NCBI RefSeq assembly: GCF_014805825.1
Contig: NZ_CP061941.1
Span: 1,860,001 to 1,924,000, forward strand
DNA from: Marinomonas algicola
GTDB lineage: Bacteria; Pseudomonadota; Gammaproteobacteria; Pseudomonadales; Marinomonadaceae
DNA: 64,000 nucleotides
Direction: 5' to 3'
Below, one piece after another: positions 42,715 through 51,478 of the stretch. Within the stretch, counting starts at the first letter, position 1, and every line of letters begins with the position of its first letter. The translations under genes were made by a program, and so were the position numbers. The notes under the pieces are model-generated. The model saw only the letters and a list, made by a program, of their open reading frames with translations. It made no database searches and was not told the origin of the DNA.

Positions 42715-44073
42715 TTAAATTACTTTCGAATAACGAATGCCGTTATTTAAATATTGATCGAAAATCATGCAGACACAGCGAATAAGTATGCGACCTGCAT
42801 TAGTGACTTCAATTTTATTTTGACCAAGTGTAACAATACCATCTTTTTCAAGTGTGTGTAGCTCTGCCAACTCTTTAGTGAAATAGCTTTGAAAGGCCAT
42901 GTCGAATTTGGCGTTAAACTCTGCAAAATGAAGTTCAAAATGACAAATTAATGACATGATAACAAATTGTCTTATTAAATCGTCTTTTGAAGATATGTAG
43001 CCTTTGACTATTGGAAGTTGGCCGCTTTCAATCGTTTTCTGATAGGAAGGTAAATCTACAAAATTTTGAGTGTAGGTATTATTAAAATGGCTTATGGCTG
43101 ACGTGCCAAACGCAATGAGATCGGTCTCGTCATGAGTTGTGTACCCCTGGAAATTACGTTTCAATTGCTTGTTCTGCTGAGCGATAGTAAGTGAGTCGCT
43201 TTCTTTTGCAAAGTGATCCATTCCGATGTGAATATAGCCTGCCTCGGACAGCCTTTCGGAAATGCGTTTTAACATGGCCAGTTTTGTCGTTGTATTAGGC
43301 AGAGATGTGTCTAAAATACGCCTTTGAGAAGGGAACCTCTCGGGTAAATGGGCGTAATTAAAAATAGATAATCGATCTGGACTCATTTCGATGACTATAT
43401 CGAGCGTTCTTTCAAATGACTCAACGGATTGAAACGGTAGGCCATATATTAGGTCGAAATTGATTGAGCGAAAACCAAGACTTCTGGCTTGTTGCAATAG
43501 ATCTGATACCAAGTTTACGGACTGAGATCGATGAATGGCTTTTTGCACTCTTTCATCAAAATCTTGAATACCTAAACTTAACCGATTAAAGCCCAATTCA
43601 CGTAAACACGTGAGTTTTTCTAGGTCAATCTCTCTAGGGTCTACTTCTATGCTGTAATCACCAGAGTCATCATCTAATAAATTAAAGTATTGATGAATAC
43701 TGTTAAAAAGAGTTTTAATAGAGTCGCATGATAAGAAGGTAGGAGTGCCTCCACCAAAATGCAGTTGTGTAACAGGCCTGTCGTTTTGAACCATTAATGA
43801 CCTGAGGCGAAGTTCCTCTTCTAATAATTCAATGTATTCGCGGCCTTTATCGTATTGTTTTGTCACAACCTTATTGCAGGCACAGTAATAGCAAAGATGG
43901 GCGCAAAAAGGAATGTGAAAATACAGACTTAATGGCTTAGCTGATGGTGTGAGCATTTTCTCTATAAGTGTTATTTTACTGATTTCAGTGCTGAATTGTG
44001 GTGCTGTAGGGTAAGACGTATATCGAGGTCCAGATAAGTTATATTTCTCAATTAACTCTGTGTTCCAAAGCAT
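42715..44073 (-). CDS. hemN: Oxygen-independent coproporphyrinogen III oxidase HemN
   Basis: The 452-residue radical-SAM enzyme makes protoporphyrinogen IX without oxygen. The cluster motif is FHIPFCAHLCYYCACNKV (CxxxCxxC with the extra Cys of HemN, residues about 57-67), preceded by RYTSYPTAPQF. The HFGGGTPTFL and VDPREIDLEKL patterns agree. It is the first gene of hemN-fnr(-apt), beside the cbb3 oxidase block, and has an FNR-like box at the classic activating distance upstream. Confidence 0.95.
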   Translation of the reverse strand: MLWNTELIEKYNLSGPRYTSYPTAPQFSTEISKITLIEKMLTPSAKPLSLYFHIPFCAHLCYYCACNKVVTKQYDKGREYIELLEEELRLRSLMVQNDRPVTQLHFGGGTPTFLSCDSIKTLFNSIHQYFNLLDDDSGDYSIEVDPREIDLEKLTCLRELGFNRLSLGIQDFDERVQKAIHRSQSVNLVSDLLQQARSLGFRSINFDLIYGLPFQSVESFERTLDIVIEMSPDRLSIFNYAHLPERFPSQRRILDTSLPNTTTKLAMLKRISERLSEAGYIHIGMDHFAKESDSLTIAQQNKQLKRNFQGYTTHDETDLIAFGTSAISHFNNTYTQNFVDLPSYQKTIESGQLPIVKGYISSKDDLIRQFVIMSLICHFELHFAEFNAKFDMAFQSYFTKELAELHTLEKDGIVTLGQNKIEVTNAGRILIRCVCMIFDQYLNNGIRYSKVI

Positions 44074-44102
44074 GTCATTTTCCTATTAAAAATATTAATA
44101 GT

Positions 44103-44144
44103 ATTTTAACGGTAGAGAGATAAGTTTTACCTGACCTATATCAA
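44103..44144 (-). promoter_or_regulatory. FNR-dependent type promoter of hemN
   Basis: The minus strand holds TTGATATAGGTCAG at 44144-44131, matching TTGAT-N4-ATCAA with two mismatches in the second half. A -10 element, TAAAAT, lies at 44108-44103, exactly where a class II FNR promoter would place it. The start codon follows at 44073. Confidence 0.65.
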
Positions 44145-44166
44145 TGATAATCGACAAGTAGCCAAC

Positions 44167-44194
44167 GGCTTATGATCCTTTATCGTCATAAGCC
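44167..44194. repeat. Hairpin between the SafE-like gene and hemN
   Basis: GGCTTATGA and TCATAAGCC form a 9-bp perfect stem with a 10-base loop, 35 bases after the end of the SafE-like gene. It may end or protect the cco operon transcript; no T-run follows on the minus strand. Confidence 0.5.
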
Positions 44195-44228
44195 TGTTTA
44201 AAGTCTTGTTGCTCACAGTCAGTCAGGG

Positions 44229-45191
44229 CTAATCTGCCTGAGAATGATCCATTTTGGCGTGATCCATTTTGGAGTGATCCATTTTGGCGTGATCCATCTC
44301 AGACATGTCATCGTGGTTCATTTGAGAATGATCCATTTTGGCGTGATCCATCTCAGACATGTCATCGTGGTTCATTTGAGAATGATCCATTTTGGCGTGA
44401 TCCATCTCAGACGTGTCATCGTGGTTCATTTGAGAATGATCCATTTTGGCGTGATCCATCTCAGACATGTCATCGTGGTTCATTTGAGAATGATCCATTT
44501 TGGCGTGATCCATGCCAGCGTGATTATGGCCGAGTGGTATTGTCCATATTCCAAAAATAACTAAGAAAATGCCAGAAAGAATATCCAGTTTAAATTTCAC
44601 CCAGATAGATTTAAATTGGAGTGCAAAAATACCCGTTAAGAGCATGGCTGGCATTGTGCCTAAGCCAAAGCCGACCATGAGCCAAAGTGCTTTTAGTGGT
44701 TCGCCAGTAGAAGATACCCAAAGTAGACTTGAATAGGCCAGGCCACAAGGCAGCCACCCCCATAAGAATCCTGCCGCAAGCGCCTTGGTGGGTGTGTTTA
44801 CGGGTAAAATTGATTTTGCAGTAGGGCTGACAAATTTCCAGATAAATTTACCAATGGCTTCTATTTTTAGAATCCACTTATTTAACCCAATTAGGTATAA
44901 ACCAGTCAGAATTAAAATGATGCCTGCAAAAGTCCGTATGGGGCCGCTGAGCTCAGTATAAAGTTCAAATGACAGAGAAAAGAAAGACGTTAATACAAAG
45001 GCAAAAAAAGCATAGGAGATAATGCGTCCAAAATTGTACAAGAACTGGATATTCAGTTTTGTAAATAGAGATTTTGATTGCGTTCCCATGGAGAGGGTCC
45101 CTGCAATGCCCCCGCACATGCCAAAGCAATGTCCTGCTCCAGCAAGTCCTATAAGAAACGCGGCTAAGAAACTAAAATCTACTTCTTGCAT
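44229..45191 (-). CDS. SafE/TauE-like membrane protein with Met/His repeat tail
   Basis: The 320-residue protein begins with a SafE-type membrane domain of six segments (about 5-225): GLAGAGHCFGMCGG at the start and AAGFLWGWLPCGLAYSSL in the middle hold the typical Gly/Cys/Pro motifs. Such genes sit at the end of cco clusters in many proteobacteria and are linked to copper supply for the oxidase. The last 95 residues are 18-residue repeats of the form MDHAKMDHSQMNHDD, rich in Met and His, a plausible copper-binding tail on the C-terminal side. Start overlaps the ccoS stop. Confidence 0.88.
   Translation of the reverse strand: MQEVDFSFLAAFLIGLAGAGHCFGMCGGIAGTLSMGTQSKSLFTKLNIQFLYNFGRIISYAFFAFVLTSFFSLSFELYTELSGPIRTFAGIILILTGLYLIGLNKWILKIEAIGKFIWKFVSPTAKSILPVNTPTKALAAGFLWGWLPCGLAYSSLLWVSSTGEPLKALWLMVGFGLGTMPAMLLTGIFALQFKSIWVKFKLDILSGIFLVIFGIWTIPLGHNHAGMDHAKMDHSQMNHDDMSEMDHAKMDHSQMNHDDTSEMDHAKMDHSQMNHDDMSEMDHAKMDHSQMNHDDMSEMDHAKMDHSKMDHAKMDHSQAD
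44276..44514. repeat. 54-bp tandem repeat, four full units and a partial unit
   Basis: The unit of 54 bp starts at 44276, 44330, 44384 and 44438, with a partial fifth copy at 44492. The copies differ by almost no bases (one unit has T for M at a codon). They encode 18-residue Met/His-rich repeats in the SafE-like protein. High identity indicates recent expansion or frequent copy-number change. Confidence 0.92.
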
Positions 45192-45346
45192 TATTTTTGA
45201 TCCTCTTCGTCATCAAATAAAATTCGTTCTCCCTCACGGTCTAGATCATCAAATTGATCTTTCTTGACAGCCCAGACAAATATTCCCAGGCCAATGGCGA
45301 CAAACAAGCCTGCTATGGGAACCAATAGATATAAACTTTCCATCAT
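45191..45346 (-). CDS. ccoS: cbb3 oxidase assembly protein CcoS
   Basis: The 51-residue protein starts MMESLYLLVPIAGLFVAIGL with one membrane segment (about 5-27) and continues with WAVKKDQFDDLDREGERILF, the family pattern of CcoS, ending in an acidic tail. CcoS is needed to insert haem and copper into the cbb3 oxidase. AGGA precedes the start; two tandem ATG codons (45346 and 45343) are possible. Its stop overlaps the next gene by one base (TAATG), and ccoI lies 19 bases upstream. Confidence 0.93.
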   Translation of the reverse strand: MMESLYLLVPIAGLFVAIGLGIFVWAVKKDQFDDLDREGERILFDDEEDQK

Positions 45347-45365
45347 ATGTCCTATTTAACTACGG

Positions 45366-47744
45366 TTATTTTGATAGCCTAGTTGCATTTAATACAACCA
45401 AAAGAGAGCTTGCGGCCATTCCTATCGCCGCACTCCATGGTGGAACCAGGCCAAGTAAGGCGGCAGGCAGCATAATGCCATTATACGATGCCGCCCAGAA
45501 CAAATTCTGCTTAATGATTCTTTGGCATTTTTTAGCCAATATTATGGCACGGTATATTGTAGAAATATCATTTGATAGCAACAGCGCATCTGAATGTGTT
45601 TTTGCTAGATCTGAACTCTGACCCATTGCAATGGATGTGCTCGCACCCGCTAAGCTTGGAACGTCATTTAAACCATCGCCAACCATAATTGTATGATTCA
45701 AATCCGCTTTATTAGATAACCAGTGCCATTTTTCTTCTGGAGTTTGGTCGGTAATAAAATGATCAAAGTGAGTTGGATCAAGTATTGAGGACGCCGACGC
45801 ATAGGTGTCTCCTGTTAGTAGTGTTGTAAGATATCCGGTTTTACGGAGATTCAATATCGTGTCAGGTGTTTCACTACGTAATCGGTCTTGCAAAATAAGT
45901 GTGCTTATTACATCTGATTTTGTGGCTAGAAAGAGTGTCAGGGCATTTTGTGATAGGGTTTGATCTTGCCAGTTTTTGCACCAGTCTTTAACGAAGTTTT
46001 GATTGCCTAAGCGGTATAAAACGCCATCAATCTCTCCTTCCACGCCAAGGCTGGTGTGATTTATAAGCTTTCTTGCTTGTAAGTGTTTTGTTGATTGAAA
46101 TGCTTTTGCGATAGGGTGTATCGAATCTTTTTCTAACGTTGCACAAATGTTAATTGTACTTTCATTATCAGGGTTGGAAATTGAAACAATGTCAAACTTA
46201 CCATAAGTAAGAGTACCTGTTTTATCAAAAGCGATGTGTTGGCATTTTGCTAAAGACTCAATAACGTGGCCTCGTGTAACAACAAGGCCATATTCTTTCA
46301 GCTTATTCGTTGCCGTTGTGAGGGCGACAGGAGTGGCAAGAGACAGTGCGCAAGGGCAGGTAACAACCAGTACGCTGACCATAACCCAATAGGCTTGGTC
46401 GGGATCAATAAAATACCAAACTCCGTACCCAAGTGCGGCAACCAGTAAAACGCAGAGAACAAAATAATGCGCTATTTTATCAGCCATAACGGCTATTTTA
46501 GGTTTTTCAGACAAGGCTCTTTGCGTTAAGCGCTCAATAGCGGCGGCACGAGTCTGGGTTCCAATAGCGGTGACTTTAACCTTGATGGTTTGATCTATGT
46601 TGATGGTGGACGCGGTAACAACGCAACCAATGTGCTTGTTTACAGGTAGGTATTCGCCGGTTAGGCTGGATTCATCTATATTTGTTTGACCTTCTATGAT
46701 TACTCCATCCGTGGGTACGCTTTCACCTGGAGCAACCAGAATAATGTCATTCAACACCAGCTTTGATTTTGGATAAAGCAAAGTCTCGTTATTTTTAAAA
46801 AGGGTAACGGAACGCAATTCGTCGCTGCTTCTGTTGTTTCTTAATGCTTTATGTCGAGCACCTTCTTCTAAAAAACGACCTAGTAACAAAAAGAAAGTAA
46901 ACATTGTGACTGAGTCAAAATAAACATGTCCATTGTCTATGAAGAGCGCGTATACACTACTCACATAAGCGAGCCCAATGCCTATGGATACTGGTAGGTC
47001 CATGGTGAAATGTCGAGTTTTAAGGTCTCTAAACGCCGCTTTGAAGAAGGGTGACGCCGAGAATAGAATAACGGGGGTGGAGAAAAAGAAACTTGACCAC
47101 CGAAGTAGCTGTTTATAGCCATCATCCATACCTTGAATGTCACCCGCGTAAAGTGCAATGGCACTCATCATAACTTGCATCATGCCAACGCCAGCAATGC
47201 CGAGTTTAATAATTGAGGATTTTCTTTTTTCTACTCTAGTGGCGTCTTCCCCATCGGCACGATAGGGTTTTAAGTAGTAGCCAATATGGTTTGCGGCTCT
47301 ATTAATGTCTTCTATGTCTATTTTTAATGGTTGCCAAATGAGCGTAGCAAGTGAGCTGCTTAAATTAATGTGCATTGACGTGACGCCATCTAATGCAGAA
47401 AGATGCTTTTCAATTAACCACGCACACGCTGAGCAGGTCATTCCGTCTATAGAGACTTGAATTTGATGATCTTGATCGTTTATGTGTACGTATAGAGGGT
47501 ACACATCATCGTCTTTCAGTAAGGTAAAAGCATTTGCATAGTCATCGGTGTTTGCGTTACTGGGGTTGTCTGCATTGTGCGTTCTTTGGCGATAATACTG
47601 AGATAAATCTTCTCCTCTAATAAAATCTGCTATAGCTTGGCAGCCATAGCAGCAGAAGCAAACATCTTCACTGTCAATTGTTGAGATTATGTTTAGATTT
47701 CTTGGCACCGGATCGCCACAGTGAAAGCATGTGTTTTGTTTCAT
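45366..47744 (-). CDS. ccoI: Copper-exporting P-type ATPase CcoI (FixI)
   Basis: The 792-residue protein is a P1B-type copper ATPase that supplies the cbb3 oxidase. It has an N-terminal cysteine-rich region (CFHCGDPV, CFCCYGC), a heavy-metal-associated domain with MTCSACAWLIEKHL, eight membrane segments including the copper motif CPCALS, the phosphorylation motif DKTGTLTYG and the hinge GDGLNDVPSLA. All catalytic features are intact. It follows ccoH by three bases and precedes ccoS, the usual order. Confidence 0.95.
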   Translation of the reverse strand: MKQNTCFHCGDPVPRNLNIISTIDSEDVCFCCYGCQAIADFIRGEDLSQYYRQRTHNADNPSNANTDDYANAFTLLKDDDVYPLYVHINDQDHQIQVSIDGMTCSACAWLIEKHLSALDGVTSMHINLSSSLATLIWQPLKIDIEDINRAANHIGYYLKPYRADGEDATRVEKRKSSIIKLGIAGVGMMQVMMSAIALYAGDIQGMDDGYKQLLRWSSFFFSTPVILFSASPFFKAAFRDLKTRHFTMDLPVSIGIGLAYVSSVYALFIDNGHVYFDSVTMFTFFLLLGRFLEEGARHKALRNNRSSDELRSVTLFKNNETLLYPKSKLVLNDIILVAPGESVPTDGVIIEGQTNIDESSLTGEYLPVNKHIGCVVTASTINIDQTIKVKVTAIGTQTRAAAIERLTQRALSEKPKIAVMADKIAHYFVLCVLLVAALGYGVWYFIDPDQAYWVMVSVLVVTCPCALSLATPVALTTATNKLKEYGLVVTRGHVIESLAKCQHIAFDKTGTLTYGKFDIVSISNPDNESTINICATLEKDSIHPIAKAFQSTKHLQARKLINHTSLGVEGEIDGVLYRLGNQNFVKDWCKNWQDQTLSQNALTLFLATKSDVISTLILQDRLRSETPDTILNLRKTGYLTTLLTGDTYASASSILDPTHFDHFITDQTPEEKWHWLSNKADLNHTIMVGDGLNDVPSLAGASTSIAMGQSSDLAKTHSDALLLSNDISTIYRAIILAKKCQRIIKQNLFWAASYNGIMLPAALLGLVPPWSAAIGMAASSLLVVLNATRLSK

Positions 47745-47747
47745 AAA

Positions 47748-48218
47748 TTAAAATTCTAGGCTATCTGTAAGAGTTAAATCTAAGCGGCCTGACATTTGCC
47801 AACCGGCCTCAGACTCAATAGAAAGGTTCCAGTTGCCAGAAATGGTTTTTTCTAGTGATCCACGGTATTCATTGTCAGATATTTTTTGCAATGTCACTCT
47901 GAAATCTTTAGAGGCTGAAGCGACGTGGTAAAACTGTAAGCTGATCGTTTGCGTGTGAGCATTTTCAGTGACTAATAATATTTCACCAGTCAGGTTATCA
48001 ATTCTCAAATTTGCTTTTATATTCAGGTCAGTCGCTAATTGCTTGCGGCCCAGCTCTTGGTTTATCCCCAGTCCTTCTTTGTAGTAATTGTCCTTTACCA
48101 AGTCTCGTGGTGAGTTTAGAGCAAAATAAATCTGGAAGACAGCGACAATCATGGAACTTAGTGGTACGCAGATGATAAACCAAGGCCAAAATTGTTTATA
48201 CCAAGGGGTTGTTTTCAC
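47748..48218 (-). CDS. ccoH: FixH/CcoH cbb3 oxidase assembly protein
   Basis: From the GTG at 48218 the protein has 156 residues. It carries one membrane segment (about 10-32, FWPWFIICVPLSSMIVAVFQ) and a periplasmic domain, with the FixH pattern SPRDLVKDNYYKEGLGINQEL right after the segment. I prefer this GTG to the ATG at 48266 because AGGAG lies seven bases before it, and the extra 16 residues (His- and Gln-rich) have no family match that I recognise. It lies between ccoG and ccoI. Confidence 0.9.
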   Translation of the reverse strand: MKTTPWYKQFWPWFIICVPLSSMIVAVFQIYFALNSPRDLVKDNYYKEGLGINQELGRKQLATDLNIKANLRIDNLTGEILLVTENAHTQTISLQFYHVASASKDFRVTLQKISDNEYRGSLEKTISGNWNLSIESEAGWQMSGRLDLTLTDSLEF

Positions 48219-48273
48219 TCTATTCTCCTGTAAGTGATGGCCATGCAATTGTTTTTGAATAGCCATCTATGTA

Positions 48274-49686
48274 TTATTTTTCTACTGGGCCAAGAAAACG
48301 GCTTTCTGTTGTCTTGCTGGCTTCATAGCTTGGGTCAATGGATTTCACAGTAAATGAAATTGTATTTTTTTGCTCTTGTAGTACATGTGGTGGAACTTGA
48401 ATAGACAGTGGTATGGCACGTACTTCACCTGAATTCACCACGAATTTCTTACGACCTATCATATTAACTTGATCCAAACCCTCAACACTAAGCTCAAAAG
48501 TGTGTTTGCTTTGGTCCATGTTAATAATTTTGACTGTGTAGATATTTTCTATCATGCCACTTGGGGTCTGATTATATAGACGGTTTCTGTCTTTTAAAAC
48601 ATCTAGACCTAATGGTTCTCTGTCTCCTACAATAAAACTAAATGCCACAACCATGACCAGTACCGCAACGCCGTAACCAATTGCTTTAGGGCGCATTATT
48701 TTTGTTTTTTTGCCTTCAAGACGATTTTCAGTAGTGTAGCTAACCAGTCCACGGGCATACCCCATTTTGTCCATAACTTCATCACAAGCATCAACACACA
48801 GTGCGCAGCCGATGCATTCATACTGCAGGCCATCTCTAATATCGATACCAGCAGGACAAACGTGTACGCATTGGTTACAGTCAATGCAATCCCCCAGGCC
48901 TACTTCTTTTGGGTCAACACCCTTTTTACGTGCGCCACGACCTTCGCCACGTGCAGCATCATAAGAAATAACAAGGGTGTTGTTGTCAAACATGACTGAT
49001 TGGAAGCGTGAGTAGGGGCACATAAAGGTGCATACCTGTTCTCTCATCCAGCCTGCAAACAAATAAGTGGCTCCGGTAAAAAAAGCAATCCAAAAATACG
49101 CCCACATATTCGCGTCAAAAGTAAAGAAATCTAAGGCGAGCTCACGAACAGGTGTAAAATAGCCAACAAAAGTTAGTCCAGTAAGCCATGAAAAAAGAAC
49201 CCAAAGAGAGTGTTTTGAGAATTTTTTAAAAAACTTAGATTTGCTCATCGGCGTTTTATCGAGCTTGATACGTTGATTTCGAGAGCCTTCAGTCTTTTCT
49301 TCAATCCACATAAAGATCATGGTCCAGACAGTTTGAGGGCAGGTATAACCGCACCAAACACGACCAAACAGGGTGGTTAGCAAGAAGAGTGCAAAAGCCG
49401 CGATAATGAGTAGACCTGCTAATAAAAAGAAATCTTGAGGCCAAAAAGTAATACCGAATATATGGAATTGACGGCTTGGTAAGTCAAAAAAAACGCCTTG
49501 TCTATCATGGAAGTTAATCCAAGGCGTTAAAAAATAGCCTAACATTAAAATCCAAAGCATTTTTGTTCGAATTTTTTGGAAAAAACCAGTTATACGGCGA
49601 GTGTATATCTTTTTTCTTTTTTGATAGAGGTCGTACTCAACGGTCTCTGTTTCAATGTTTTTAAGAGGAATTTGAGAACTCATCAT
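48274..49686 (-). CDS. ccoG: CcoG (FixG/RdxA) iron-sulfur membrane protein
   Basis: The 470-residue protein from 49686 has membrane segments near residues 35-55, 80-105, 155-180, 190-215 and 335-355, and two 4Fe-4S ferredoxin motifs (CIDCNQCVHVCP and CIGCALCVDACD), with a further cysteine motif GYTCPQTVW in the membrane part. It fits CcoG/RdxA, a cupric reductase in cbb3 assembly. The C-terminal part is an immunoglobulin-like periplasmic domain. The frame runs to 49770 but AAGGATATT precedes 49686, which starts the family sequence. Confidence 0.95.
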   Translation of the reverse strand: MMSSQIPLKNIETETVEYDLYQKRKKIYTRRITGFFQKIRTKMLWILMLGYFLTPWINFHDRQGVFFDLPSRQFHIFGITFWPQDFFLLAGLLIIAAFALFLLTTLFGRVWCGYTCPQTVWTMIFMWIEEKTEGSRNQRIKLDKTPMSKSKFFKKFSKHSLWVLFSWLTGLTFVGYFTPVRELALDFFTFDANMWAYFWIAFFTGATYLFAGWMREQVCTFMCPYSRFQSVMFDNNTLVISYDAARGEGRGARKKGVDPKEVGLGDCIDCNQCVHVCPAGIDIRDGLQYECIGCALCVDACDEVMDKMGYARGLVSYTTENRLEGKKTKIMRPKAIGYGVAVLVMVVAFSFIVGDREPLGLDVLKDRNRLYNQTPSGMIENIYTVKIINMDQSKHTFELSVEGLDQVNMIGRKKFVVNSGEVRAIPLSIQVPPHVLQEQKNTISFTVKSIDPSYEASKTTESRFLGPVEK

Positions 49687-49786
49687 AATATCCTTAGGTG
49701 GAAATAAGAGAAACAATATGAAGAATAATACAAGAAATAAGGAGGGAAAGGGTGTGACATGATGCCACACCCTAGAGGTTTAATGC

Positions 49787-50683
49787 TTATTGATTTGACA
49801 AGCTATATACATACGAGGAAACAATGTGAACTTTGTCTTCTCCAAGTATTTCATTCCAGGCTGGCATTTTACCGTTTCGGCCATTACGCAGGGTTTGCAT
49901 AATGCGTTCCTGAGAACCGCCATATAACCAGATGTTATCGGTCAGATTTGGAGCGCCAAATAAGTGATTACCTTTAGCGTCTTGGCCGTGACAAACCGTA
50001 CAGTTTGTTTCGAAAATCTCTTTACCCGCTGTAACGGCTGCAGCATCTTCTGAGCGATCACTTAAACTCATGACGTATTGTGTTACTTGATACACACCTT
50101 TTTCGCCTAATGTAACACCCCATGCTGGCATAACAGCAACTCGGCCGTTCAATATAGTCGTTTTGATGTTTTCCGCTTCACCACCATATAGCCAATCATT
50201 GTCGGTTAGGTTAGGGAAGCCATAACTGCCCGTCGCTGCAGACCCGTGACAAACGGCGCAATTATTAGAAAACAGGCGTTGGCCAATGCGCATTGCTTGG
50301 TCATCTTGGGCTAGCTCTTCAATCGGTGTATTCGCAAACTGGGCAAACATTGGGCCAAATTCAGCCTCCGCTCTTGCAACATCTCGCTCATATTCATTGA
50401 TCTGAGTCCAGCCTAATAGCCCCTTGAAGTTGCCTAAACCTGGATACAGCGCTAAATAACCTAATGCAAACAGAACTAGGATGACAAATTTCCAGTACCA
50501 CCATTTAGGCAAAGGGTTGTCATATTCTTCAATGCCATCATAAGTATGGCCCGTTGTTACATTTGTATCAGAGTTATTTTTTTGACCTTTTCGAACGCTT
50601 GCTAAAAGCCAATAGCTACCAAATATAGAGCCAAGCGTAAGAATGGTAATCCACGCGCTCCAAAAACTACTAAGTTCATTCAT
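49787..50683 (-). CDS. ccoP: cbb3 oxidase dihaem subunit CcoP
   Basis: The 298-residue subunit from the ATG at 50683 has two membrane segments (about 7-27 and 57-75) and two cytochrome c domains with CAVCHGS and CTVCHGQ haem sites. The motif NPLPKWWYW precedes the second segment, as in CcoP. It passes electrons to CcoN. The frame extends upstream to 50791 but GGAG precedes 50683. The start overlaps the ccoQ stop by eight bases. Confidence 0.95.
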   Translation of the reverse strand: MNELSSFWSAWITILTLGSIFGSYWLLASVRKGQKNNSDTNVTTGHTYDGIEEYDNPLPKWWYWKFVILVLFALGYLALYPGLGNFKGLLGWTQINEYERDVARAEAEFGPMFAQFANTPIEELAQDDQAMRIGQRLFSNNCAVCHGSAATGSYGFPNLTDNDWLYGGEAENIKTTILNGRVAVMPAWGVTLGEKGVYQVTQYVMSLSDRSEDAAAVTAGKEIFETNCTVCHGQDAKGNHLFGAPNLTDNIWLYGGSQERIMQTLRNGRNGKMPAWNEILGEDKVHIVSSYVYSLSNQ

Positions 50684-50855
50684 GAGTATTTTTCTCCACA
50701 GGTTGCTTGCTTGGCATATCATCGTCGTCAGCAAAAGGTAAGTTAGCGGCTTCTTCGAAGCCCTTTTTACTCTTACCCAGAGTCCAAACAATTACTGCAA
50801 TAATGGCAATAAATGCGAGTACCGTTGCTATGCTGCGAAGTGTTGTAATATCCAT
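50676..50855 (-). CDS. ccoQ: cbb3 oxidase small subunit CcoQ
   Basis: The 59-residue protein starts MDITTLRSIATVLAFIAII with one membrane segment (about 6-26), then WTLGKSKKGFEEAANLPFAD, the pattern of CcoQ. It helps stabilise the complex. GGGG precedes the start. It follows ccoO by nine bases and overlaps ccoP by eight. It is too short for many gene finders. Confidence 0.93.
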   Translation of the reverse strand: MDITTLRSIATVLAFIAIIAVIVWTLGKSKKGFEEAANLPFADDDDMPSKQPVEKNTHE

Positions 50856-50864
50856 GCTTTGCCC

Positions 50865-51467
50865 CTATCGCTTAATAACAGTGCCAAGTTGTTGAAGGTA
50901 GGCAACCAAAGCATCAACTTCACGCTTACCACGTACTTCGTCTTTTGCATTTGCAATTGCTTCATCAGTAAAAGGAACGCCTACTTTACGTAATGCAATC
51001 ATTTTGTTTGCTGTGTCATTACCATCAAGTTTTTGTTCAAATAACCAAGAAAATGCTGGCATATTTGACTCAGGAACAACATCACGAGGGTTGTATAAAT
51101 GAGCACGATGCCATTCATCACTGTAACGCTGGCCAACACGAGCTAGGTCAGGACCTGTACGTTTTGAGCCCCATAGGAATGGGTGTTCATAAACACTTTC
51201 ACCAGCAACACTGTATGGTCCATAACGTTCTGTTTCAGAGCGGAAAGGACGGATCATTTGAGAATGGCAGCCTACGCAACCTTCACGAATGTAGATATCA
51301 CGTCCTTCAAGCTCTAGAGCCGTTAAGGGTTTTAAATTAGCAACCGGAGTGGTTGTTTTTTGTTGGAAGAATAATGGAATGATTTCCACCATCGCTCCAA
51401 AACTTATGGCGACTAAGATTAAGACAATCATTAGTCCCATATTTTTTTCAATTATTTCATGACGCAT
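50865..51467 (-). CDS. ccoO: cbb3 oxidase monohaem subunit CcoO
   Basis: The 200-residue subunit has one N-terminal membrane segment (about 10-32) and a cytochrome c domain with the haem site CVGCHSQMIRPFRSE and the axial Met region ESNMPAFSWLF. It is a member of the complex that carries electrons to the catalytic subunit. The order ccoNOQP is complete and normal here, with an 11-base gap to ccoN. Confidence 0.96.
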   Translation of the reverse strand: MRHEIIEKNMGLMIVLILVAISFGAMVEIIPLFFQQKTTTPVANLKPLTALELEGRDIYIREGCVGCHSQMIRPFRSETERYGPYSVAGESVYEHPFLWGSKRTGPDLARVGQRYSDEWHRAHLYNPRDVVPESNMPAFSWLFEQKLDGNDTANKMIALRKVGVPFTDEAIANAKDEVRGKREVDALVAYLQQLGTVIKR

Positions 51468-51478
51468 TTAATGGCCCC

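Noticed and set aside
44276..44514. CRISPR array from regularly spaced repeats
   Set aside because: The 54-bp units are contiguous with no variable spacers and are in frame with a membrane protein gene.
44244..44564. Open frame on the plus strand encoding repeats of the form MIHFGVIHFG
   Set aside because: It is the antisense of the 54-bp repeats in the SafE-like gene and only stays open because of the repeat unit; it has no ribosome-binding site.
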